In this document: piece by piece, positions 8,324 to 15,131 of the stretch
Position numbering within the stretch: position 1 is the first letter of the stretch
How the letters are laid out: each line of letters begins with the position of its first letter
DNA from: Herbiconiux sp. SALV-R1
GTDB lineage: Bacteria > Actinomycetota > Actinomycetes > Actinomycetales > Microbacteriaceae
Assembly: GCF_013113715.1 (NCBI RefSeq)
Contig: NZ_CP053344.1
Span: 1,178,001 to 1,242,000, forward strand
DNA length: 64,000 bases
Direction of reading: 5' to 3'
Position numbers and translations under genes: made by a program
The notes under the pieces: generated by a model
What the model was told of the DNA's origin: nothing
Database searches by the model: none
The model's input: the letters and a program-made list of their open reading frames with translations, nothing else

Positions 8324-9166
8324 ATGGCAGGACGAGTAGAAGGCAAGGTCGCGTTCATCACGGGTGCGGCCCGCGGGCAGGGGCGCAGCCACGCGCTGCG
8401 CCTGGCCGAGGAGGGCGCCGACATCATCGCCGTCGACATCGCCGAGTCGATCCCCGGCATGGAGAAGTACTACGCCGGGGCGACCGAGGACGACCTCGCG
8501 GAGACCGTGCGGCAGATCGAGGCGCTCGACCGGCGCATCGTGGCGACGAAGGCGGATGTGCGCGACTTCGACGCCCTGAAGGCGGCAGTCGACGAGGGGG
8601 TCGCCCAGCTCGGCCACGTCGACATCGTCTCGGCCAACGCCGGCGTCTTCGCGTTCGGCGAGCAGTCGCAGCTCGTCGAAGACGCCGAGTGGGACATGGT
8701 GAACGACATCAACGCCAAGGGCGTGTGGCACACGGCGAAAGCCGTCATCCCGCACCTCATCGAGCAGGGCACCGGCGGGTCGATCGTCATCACCTCCTCC
8801 ACCGCGGGCCTCAAGGGCACACCGAACGTGGTGGCGTACACGGCCTCGAAGCACGCGGTGGTGGGCATCATGCGCACGCTGGCGTTGGAGCTGGCGCCCC
8901 ACCGCATCCGGGTCAACACCGTGCACCCCACCGGGGTGGCGACCGACATGATCCTCAACGAGGCGACGTTCAAGCTGTTCCTGCCGCACGTCGAGCATCC
9001 GAGCCGTGAGGAGGCCGCTGAGGTGTTCGCCACCACGAACGCCCTGCCCGTGCCGTGGGTGGAGCCGATCGACATCTCGAACGCCGTGCTCTACCTCGCC
9101 TCCGACGAGGCGCGCTACGTCACCGGAACCGAGCTCAAGATCGACGCCGGGTACACGGTGAAATGA
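8324..9166 (+). CDS. mycofactocin-coupled short-chain dehydrogenase 3
   Basis: A 280-residue member of the same subfamily. The glycine motif, the insertion after strand 2 and catalytic Tyr172 and Lys176 (YTASK) are in place, and the TFKLF segment lies in the C-terminal insert. The ATG at 8324 is chosen over an upstream in-frame start because AGGGGAG precedes it and the upstream option would overlap copy 2. The stop overlaps the ATPase start (ATGA), suggesting that the dehydrogenases and the ATPase/VWA pair are translated together. Copies 2 and 3 look more like each other than like copy 1. Confidence 0.92.
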   Translation: MAGRVEGKVAFITGAARGQGRSHALRLAEEGADIIAVDIAESIPGMEKYYAGATEDDLAETVRQIEALDRRIVATKADVRDFDALKAAVDEGVAQLGHVDIVSANAGVFAFGEQSQLVEDAEWDMVNDINAKGVWHTAKAVIPHLIEQGTGGSIVITSSTAGLKGTPNVVAYTASKHAVVGIMRTLALELAPHRIRVNTVHPTGVATDMILNEATFKLFLPHVEHPSREEAAEVFATTNALPVPWVEPIDISNAVLYLASDEARYVTGTELKIDAGYTVK

Positions 9167-10101
9167 CGATGGCGCACGAGTCCCTCGAGACCCTGCAGGC
9201 CACCCGCCATCGGGTCGCCGCGCATCTCGTCGGCCGCGAGCGCGAGCTGGAGCTCGCCCTCGCGGCCGTCTCGGCGGGGCGCGACCTCGTGCTCGAGGGC
9301 CCGCCGGGAACCTCGAAGACCACGATGCTGAAGGCCATCACCGAGGAGTGGGGAATTCCGCTGGTGTTCGTGGAGGGCAACGCCGACCTCACCTCGGGCA
9401 AGCTCGTCGGCCACCACAACCCGGCGCGGGTGCTGCGGGAGGACTACAGCGCCGACACCTTCGTGGCCGGACCGCTCGTCGAGGCCATGCGCCAGGGCGG
9501 GTTCCTCTACATCGAGGAGTTCAACCGCGCGCCTGAAGACACCCTGAACACCCTCCTCACCGCGATGGCCGACCGGTCGATCGAGGTGCCGCGGGTGGGG
9601 CGCGTGGAGGCGCTGCCGACCTTCCGCGTGATCGCCTCGATGAACCCGTTCGACAACGTGGGCACGACCCGGCTGTCGACGAGCGTGAGCGACCGGCTCA
9701 ACCGCATCGTCGTGGGGTATCAGGATGCGGAGGCCGAGCGGGGCATCGTCGCGCTGCGCACCGGGCTCGGGTCGGGCTCGGGCGCCGAGGCCGCGGCGCG
9801 CGTCATCCCCGACGCGGTCGCCGTCACCCGGGCGACACGTGAGCACCCGGATGTGCGGCAGGGGTCGAGCGTGCGGGGTGCCATCGATTGCGCCCTCGTC
9901 ACGCACGAACTGCTGGGGCTGAGGGGCCAGGGCGTCGATGACGAAGACGCCTACCCGGCCACCTTCTTCGACGCGATGCTGGTGTCGCTGTCGGGGCGCA
10001 TCCACGTCGACGAGGCGTCAGAGACGACCCCCGAGCGAGTGCTGCGCGAGATCTGGGAAGACCACTTCGTGCTGGAGCCGGCGCGGGCCGAGCCCGGGTG
10101 A
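9163..10101 (+). CDS. MoxR-like AAA ATPase
   Basis: A 312-residue AAA+ ATPase with Walker A GPPGTSKT at residues 46-53, a Walker B region FLYIEEFNRAP, and a sensor-like ASMNPFDN segment. MoxR-type ATPases work with VWA proteins to load metals or cofactors or to remodel oxidoreductases (MoxR for methanol dehydrogenase, CoxD, NorQ). The start overlaps the stop of dehydrogenase 3 and a VWA gene follows at once, so the pair is likely a maturation or activation factor for the mycofactocin-linked dehydrogenases. I recall similar ATPase/VWA pairs being labelled MadB/MadC in genome annotation but cannot confirm that here. Confidence 0.88.
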   Translation: MTMAHESLETLQATRHRVAAHLVGRERELELALAAVSAGRDLVLEGPPGTSKTTMLKAITEEWGIPLVFVEGNADLTSGKLVGHHNPARVLREDYSADTFVAGPLVEAMRQGGFLYIEEFNRAPEDTLNTLLTAMADRSIEVPRVGRVEALPTFRVIASMNPFDNVGTTRLSTSVSDRLNRIVVGYQDAEAERGIVALRTGLGSGSGAEAAARVIPDAVAVTRATREHPDVRQGSSVRGAIDCALVTHELLGLRGQGVDDEDAYPATFFDAMLVSLSGRIHVDEASETTPERVLREIWEDHFVLEPARAEPG

Positions 10102-10206
10102 AGAGCCGTCGAGGCCGACTCACCCGTCACCCGGCGGCGCGACGACACCCCTCGGGGGGCGAAGCCGCTGCGGCGGCGGCCGAAGCAGCTCGACGAAGAC
10201 CCCACG

Positions 10207-11094
10207 GTGTTCTCGGTGTCGGGCAACGGCGGGTCGGGGCTCGTGCTCCGGGCGCAGCCCGGGCCGGGGCGGCGGAGTGCGGCGAAGCCGCGGCCCTCGG
10301 GCTCGGGTGAGGGCTTCACCGACGACGAGGGCGCGCTCGTGCTCACCTCGGAGCTCGACGCCGCGCCCGTCGACGCGCTGGTGCGCGAGCGGGCGGCGCA
10401 GATCGCCTCACGGCTCTCGGTGCCGAAACCGCGGGCCGACGGGGCTCGCGACCGGGGGTGGGGTCAGCTGACGAGCGTGCCCTACCGGGGCGGCAGCGAC
10501 GAGATCGACCTCGACCTCACGCTGCAGATGCTCGCCGAGAAGCCGCTCCCCGAGGAGGAGGACGTGATCGTGCGCGAGCGCGTGCGCGCCCGCCGCTCGG
10601 TGGTGCTCGCGGTCGACGTCTCGGGGTCGATGAAGGGTGAGCGGGTGCGCACGGCGGCGGCGACGGTCGGGGCGCTCGCCGCCGAGCTCTCGCTCGACGC
10701 GCTCGCGGTCGTGGCGTTCTGGTCTGATGCCGCGGTGCTGCACCGGCTGGGCGACCCGGTGCGGCCGCGGGAGCTGCTCGACGAGATGCTGCGGCTGCCG
10801 GCGCGGGGGCTCACGAACGTCGCCTTTCCGCTGAAGATCGCGGCCGAGCAGCTCGCGGGAGTGCCGGAGCGCAACGCCCGCGTCGTCCTGCTCTCCGACT
10901 GCGTGCACAACGCCGGGCCCGACCCGCGGCCGTTCGCCGCGCGGCTACCCCGGCTCGATGTGCTGCTCGACACGAGCGGGGAGAAGGACGTGGAGCTGGG
11001 GCGCGAGCTCGCACGGTTCGGGAGGGGTACGTTCAGGGCCATCCGGAGCTTCCACGACGTCGCCCCGGCGCTCGGTGCGGTGTTCCGGGAGTGA
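10207..11094 (+). CDS. VWA-domain protein paired with the ATPase; start uncertain
   Basis: At least 295 residues with a von Willebrand A domain in the C-terminal two thirds. The MIDAS motif DVSGSMKG is clear near residue 137, with a TNVAFPL segment and an SDCVHN segment further on. The GTG at 10207 is the first usual start, but the frame is open back to the ATPase stop codon at 10099-10101 and the extra residues (rich in arginine, ending KQLDEDP) look coding. A coupled GTG at 10098 (GTGA overlap) is in another frame. So the true start, or a one-base frameshift near 10130, is unresolved. With the ATPase it probably forms a chaperone for metal or cofactor handling. Confidence 0.8.
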   Translation: MFSVSGNGGSGLVLRAQPGPGRRSAAKPRPSGSGEGFTDDEGALVLTSELDAAPVDALVRERAAQIASRLSVPKPRADGARDRGWGQLTSVPYRGGSDEIDLDLTLQMLAEKPLPEEEDVIVRERVRARRSVVLAVDVSGSMKGERVRTAAATVGALAAELSLDALAVVAFWSDAAVLHRLGDPVRPRELLDEMLRLPARGLTNVAFPLKIAAEQLAGVPERNARVVLLSDCVHNAGPDPRPFAARLPRLDVLLDTSGEKDVELGRELARFGRGTFRAIRSFHDVAPALGAVFRE

Positions 11095-11121
11095 GAGTGG
11101 GTGCTCGTAGGGGGTGCCTTT

Positions 11122-11136
11122 TGGCACCGAGTGTCA
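11122..11136. promoter_or_regulatory. candidate MftR operator before mftD
   Basis: TGGCACCGAGTGTCA, an inverted repeat TGNCAC-CGA-GTGNCA with one mismatch pair. It matches the site between mftR and mftA, and in both places the plus strand continues TTAG, one variable base, then AT. This suggests that mftD has its own promoter under the same control as mftA although eight genes separate them. Binding by MftR is inferred. Confidence 0.65.
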
Positions 11137-11137
11137 T

Positions 11138-11143
11138 TAGAAT
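11138..11143 (+). promoter_or_regulatory. -10 box of the mftD promoter
   Basis: TAGAAT lies one base downstream of the palindrome, matching the TAGTAT of the mftA promoter. A transcript would begin near 11150 and carry a 38-base leader with a purine-rich GGGGGAGAGTGGGAG stretch before the mftD ATG at 11188. Confidence 0.6.
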
Positions 11144-11187
11144 AGGCAGGGTTCCCGCCCGTGGCGGCGGGGGAGAGTGGGAGTTCG

Positions 11188-12522
11188 ATGGCGAACGCAT
11201 GGTTCGAGACCGTGGCCGAGGCTCAGCGCCGGGCCAAGAAGCAGCTTCCCTCCTCGGTGTACGGGGCGCTCGTCGCCGGCTCCGAGCGGGGCACGACGAT
11301 CGACGACAACATCGGCGCATTCAGCGAGCTCGGCTTCGCGCCGCACGTCGCCGGGCACAAGGCGAGCCGCGACCTCTCCACCTCAGTGATGGGGCTCGAC
11401 CTGTCGTTCCCGGTGATGATCTCGCCCACGGGCGTGCAGGCGGTGCACCCCGACGGCGAGGTCGCGGTGGCGCGGGCCGCCGCGAACCGGGGCATCTCGA
11501 TGGGGCTGTCGTCGTTCGCGTCGAAGCCGGTCGAGGAGGTCACCGCCGCGAACCCGAACACGCTCTACCAGATGTACTGGACGGGCACGCGGGAGGCGAT
11601 GATCCAGCGCATGGAGCGGGCGCGCGCCGCCGGGGCGAAGGGCCTCATCGCCACGCTCGACTGGTCGTTCTCGAACGGGCGCGACTGGGGTTCCCCGTCG
11701 ATCCCCGAGAAGCTCGACCTCAAGACCATGGTGAAGTTCGCACCCAACGTGCTGCCGCATCCGGCCTGGCTGCTGCGCTTCGCCGCGTCGCGTCGCCTTC
11801 CCGACCTCACCGCGCCCAACCTGCAGCCGCCCGGGGGCGAGGCGCCCACGTTCTTCGGCGCCTACTACGAGTGGATGCAGACCCCGCCGCCCTCGTGGGA
11901 CGACGTGCAGTGGATGCGCGAGCAGTGGGGCGGGCCGTTCATGCTGAAGGGCATCACCCGGGTCGACGACGCCCGGCGGGCCGTGGATGCGGGGGTCACC
12001 GCCATCTCGGTGTCGAACCACGGCGGCAACAACCTCGACACGACGCCGGCGACCATCCGGGTGCTGCCGTCGATCGTCTCGGCGGTGGGCGACCAGGTCG
12101 AGGTCGTGCTCGACGGCGGTGTGCGGCGCGGGGGAGACGTGGCGAAGGCGGTCGCGCTCGGTGCACGGGCCGTGATGATCGGGCGGGCGTACCTCTGGGG
12201 GCTGGCCGCGAACGGGCAGGCGGGGGTGGAGAACGTGCTCGACATCCTGCGCGGAGGGCTCGACTCGGCCGTGCTCGGCACGGGGCACGCCTCGGTGCAC
12301 GAGCTCGGGCGCGACGACCTCGCGATTCCGGTGGGCTTCGAGCGCACGCTCGGGGCGGGTGCTGAGGCCGACGGCGGGGTGGCGGGTACGGGTGCGGTCA
12401 CGTCGGCCGGCGGCGACACGGGTGCGGGCACCACGCCGCCCACTCGCGCACCGCAGAAGACCTCCCGCACCCCCTCCCGCACGGCCAAGCCCCTGGCGAA
12501 GGCCGAGGCCGAGCAGGGGTAG
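11188..12522 (+). CDS. mftD: mycofactocin system FMN dehydrogenase MftD
   Basis: A 444-residue protein of the FMN-dependent alpha-hydroxyacid dehydrogenase (LldD-like) family. The TIM-barrel signature SNHGGNNLD with its catalytic histidine and the FMN phosphate-binding segments DGGVRRGGD and GRAYLWG are present. MftD oxidatively deaminates the cyclised valine-tyrosine intermediate to give premycofactocin. The ATG at 11188 follows a strong purine-rich site; an upstream in-frame start would lie in the leader. The last ~55 residues are a low-complexity tail of alanine, glycine, threonine and proline ending in a lysine-rich stretch, beyond the usual MftD end. It is separated from the upstream VWA gene by its own promoter and followed by a 17-bp stem hairpin. 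Confidence 0.93.
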   Translation: MANAWFETVAEAQRRAKKQLPSSVYGALVAGSERGTTIDDNIGAFSELGFAPHVAGHKASRDLSTSVMGLDLSFPVMISPTGVQAVHPDGEVAVARAAANRGISMGLSSFASKPVEEVTAANPNTLYQMYWTGTREAMIQRMERARAAGAKGLIATLDWSFSNGRDWGSPSIPEKLDLKTMVKFAPNVLPHPAWLLRFAASRRLPDLTAPNLQPPGGEAPTFFGAYYEWMQTPPPSWDDVQWMREQWGGPFMLKGITRVDDARRAVDAGVTAISVSNHGGNNLDTTPATIRVLPSIVSAVGDQVEVVLDGGVRRGGDVAKAVALGARAVMIGRAYLWGLAANGQAGVENVLDILRGGLDSAVLGTGHASVHELGRDDLAIPVGFERTLGAGAEADGGVAGTGAVTSAGGDTGAGTTPPTRAPQKTSRTPSRTAKPLAKAEAEQG

Positions 12523-12553
12523 GGGAGCGCTCCGCGCCCGCCACCCACTTTCT

Positions 12554-12601
12554 TGCGGACAAAGTCCGTCCGAATCGAGTTTCTGACGGACTTTGTCCGC
12601 A
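12554..12601. repeat. 17-bp perfect inverted repeat between mftD and the cellulase gene
   Basis: The arms at 12554-12570 and 12585-12601 are perfect reverse complements around a 14-base loop. Each arm itself holds the palindrome CGGAC-AAA-GTCCG or its complement. It is AT-richer than its surroundings. It could act as a bidirectional terminator for mftD, though no T-run follows. The CAAAGT arm and the GAA-N-CGAGTTT loop resemble the element at 23807-23853, which points to a small family of intergenic palindromes. Confidence 0.75.
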
Positions 12602-12682
12602 CGAACGGTGGGGTCGGGGGAGGATGGGGGTGCGGGCGGAGCGCCCGCACGGGAAGCGGGGGTACGTGTCGTGGGGACGCCG

Positions 12683-15067
12683 ATGGAGCGCGGGGTGCGG
12701 GAGCGCCGCCGCAGCATCGCCGCCGCGCTCGTGCTCGTGCTGGCCGTCGTGGGCACCGCCACCGCCGTCTCGGTGACCTCAGCCGTGCTCACCGCACAGC
12801 GCGAAGCCGCCACGACGGCAGCCTGGGCCCCCACCGATGCCCCCGCATCCGCCGATCACCCCGGTGACGGCACCATCGAAGGCGCCGCGACGGATGCGCC
12901 CGCGGCCGTTGGTGCTCCCACCAGCACCATCGAAGGCGCCGCGATGGATGCGCCCGCGGCCGTCGGCGCTTCCGCCGACATCGTCGACGGCGAGGCGACG
13001 GATGCGCCCGCGGCCGTTGGTGCTCCCGCCGAGGGCGCGGCGGCGGATGCTGCGGGGGGCGACGGCTCCGTCGGCGACGGGGTGGTGGCGCTCACGCCGC
13101 GGCCGAAGCACTCCGGGGTGGCGGGCGATCGCACGCTCGCGCCGCCCACGGCGAGCCCCTCGGGCGGGGCGGATGCGGGCGAGACGACGACGCCGACCGA
13201 CCTGCCGGCCGCCGACCCCTCGATCACACCCGCACCCGGCACCACCCCCGCGCCCGGCACCGCCCCCGCGCCCGGCGCCACCCCCGCGCCCGCCGCCACC
13301 CCCGCGCCCGGCGCCGCCGGCGCGCCACGCGCGATCCCGGGCTGGCTGCACACCGAGGGGTCGACCATCGTCACCGAGTCCGGGGAGCCGTACGTCATCA
13401 AGGCGGTGGCGTGGTTCGGCATGGAGACGAGCAACTGCGCCCCGCACGGGTTGTGGTCGATCAGTCTGGATGCGGGGATGGCGCAGATCGCGTCGATGGG
13501 GTTCACGAGCATCCGTCTGCCGTTCTCGAACGAGTGCCTCGCCCAGACGGCGACGACCTCGATCAACGCCTCGGCGAACCCGGGCCTCGTCGACCTCACC
13601 CCGCTCGAGCTGATGGATGCGGTCGTCGCCACCGCGAAGTCGTACGGCCTGACGGTGTTGCTCGACCGGCACCGGCCCGACTCGGGGGCCCAGTCGGAGC
13701 TCTGGTACACCGATCGGTTCAGTGAGGAGACCTGGATCGCCGACTGGACCGCACTCGCCCAGCGCTACCGCGACGAGCCCGCGGTGATCGGTGTCGACCT
13801 GCACAACGAACCGCACGGGGGGGCGTGCTGGGGCTGCGGCGACCCCGCCGTCGACTGGCGTGCGGCGGCGACCCGGGCGGGCGACGCGGTGCTCGCGGTG
13901 AACCCTCGGCTGCTGATCGTGGTGGAGGGTGTGGAGCGGCAGGGCAACGGCAGCTCGACCTGGTGGGGCGGGGGCCTCGCCGACGCGGGCGACGCGCCCG
14001 TCGAGCTCTCGGTGCCGGGGCGAGTGGTGTACTCGCCGCACGACTATCCCGGATCGATCTACGCCCAGAACTGGTTCTCCTCACCCGACTACCCGGCCAA
14101 CCTGCCCGGCGTCTGGGACGCGAACTGGGGCTACCTCGCCACCAGCGGCACCGCCCCCGTGCTGCTCGGCGAGTTCGGCTCGAAGCTCGAGACCGACGCC
14201 GACCGGGCCTGGTTCGAGACCATCGTGGCGTACCTCGCGGCGAACGGAATGAGCTTCTCCTACTGGTCGTTCAACCCGAACTCCGGTGACACGGGCGGGC
14301 TCGTGCAGGACGACTGGGTGACGCCGCAGGCCGAGAAGGTGGCGGCGCTCGGTCCGTTGCTCGGGCCCGGGTCGCCGGTGGCCGTGCACTCGCCGGTGGC
14401 CGGTGACGGTGGGGCGGATGTGGGGGTGACGGATGCTCCTGCCGCCACACCCACCGAGGTACCCGGTCGCGCACCCGACTCGGTGCAGCCGTGGCTGCGG
14501 CCGACGGCGACGCCTGGGGCGACCCCGACGCCGGGGGCGGGGGCGGGTGCGGGCGGCGCGGGTGGCGCCGGAGGCTCGGACGGCGGTGGTGCGGGTGGTG
14601 CCGGCTCGGGCGGCAAGATCGGGGGCACCGCCGGACCGGGCCTGCCCGGACCGTCGAACGGCGCGACGCCTGCCACCGGCCAGCCCGCGACCCCGCGCCC
14701 GGGCGCGACGGGCGACGCCGGCGGCGGGGGCGGAGTCGGAGCCGCGGGGTCCGGCGCTCGGGCTACCGCGGGTGCCCTCTCTGCGTCGTGGACGCTCCAG
14801 AGCACGTGGGAGTCGGGTTACGTCGCCGAGCTCGCGGTGAAGAACGACGGCGGACAGACCGGCTGGACCGCCTCGTGGACCGACCCCAACGCCACCTCCG
14901 TCGTGAGCTCCTGGGGCATGAGCTGCACCGTCGCCGACGACACCGTCACCTGCACCGGCTCCCAGTGGGCCGAACTCGTCAGCCCGGGCGAAACGGTCTC
15001 CGTCGGCGTCCAAGTCGAATCCTCCACCACCCCCACCGCCCCCGCCCTCACCCTCGCCCGCCGCTGA
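12683..15067 (+). CDS. secreted GH5 cellulase with CBM2
   Basis: A 794-residue secreted enzyme. Residues ~1-40 form a basic start and a hydrophobic signal segment. Residues ~55-125 carry three near-repeats of DAPAAVGA, then a proline/alanine/threonine linker of APGTTP-like units to ~215. A GH5 catalytic domain spans ~220-560, with the acid/base Glu376 in HNEP and the nucleophile Glu497 in GEFGS. A second glycine/threonine-rich linker runs to ~700, and a cellulose-binding CBM2 domain fills the C-terminus with conserved tryptophans (SASWTL, GWTASW). It would cleave beta-1,4-glucan outside the cell. The ATG at 12683 is chosen because the signal sequence follows it. Promoter not identified. Confidence 0.93.
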   Translation: MERGVRERRRSIAAALVLVLAVVGTATAVSVTSAVLTAQREAATTAAWAPTDAPASADHPGDGTIEGAATDAPAAVGAPTSTIEGAAMDAPAAVGASADIVDGEATDAPAAVGAPAEGAAADAAGGDGSVGDGVVALTPRPKHSGVAGDRTLAPPTASPSGGADAGETTTPTDLPAADPSITPAPGTTPAPGTAPAPGATPAPAATPAPGAAGAPRAIPGWLHTEGSTIVTESGEPYVIKAVAWFGMETSNCAPHGLWSISLDAGMAQIASMGFTSIRLPFSNECLAQTATTSINASANPGLVDLTPLELMDAVVATAKSYGLTVLLDRHRPDSGAQSELWYTDRFSEETWIADWTALAQRYRDEPAVIGVDLHNEPHGGACWGCGDPAVDWRAAATRAGDAVLAVNPRLLIVVEGVERQGNGSSTWWGGGLADAGDAPVELSVPGRVVYSPHDYPGSIYAQNWFSSPDYPANLPGVWDANWGYLATSGTAPVLLGEFGSKLETDADRAWFETIVAYLAANGMSFSYWSFNPNSGDTGGLVQDDWVTPQAEKVAALGPLLGPGSPVAVHSPVAGDGGADVGVTDAPAATPTEVPGRAPDSVQPWLRPTATPGATPTPGAGAGAGGAGGAGGSDGGGAGGAGSGGKIGGTAGPGLPGPSNGATPATGQPATPRPGATGDAGGGGGVGAAGSGARATAGALSASWTLQSTWESGYVAELAVKNDGGQTGWTASWTDPNATSVVSSWGMSCTVADDTVTCTGSQWAELVSPGETVSVGVQVESSTTPTAPALTLARR

Positions 15068-15131
15068 CCCGGCGCCCTGCTTCTGTGGCGCCCGGCCTCG
15101 TGCTGCCGCAGTCGCCGGGCCCGGATGCTGG

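Noticed and set aside
10099-10101. Selenocysteine read-through of the TGA between the ATPase and VWA genes
   Set aside because: I see no selenocysteine insertion element or selenoprotein context; an indel or separate start is simpler.
12554-12601. Intrinsic terminator with certainty
   Set aside because: The stem is perfect but no T-run follows on either strand, so it is listed as an inverted repeat.
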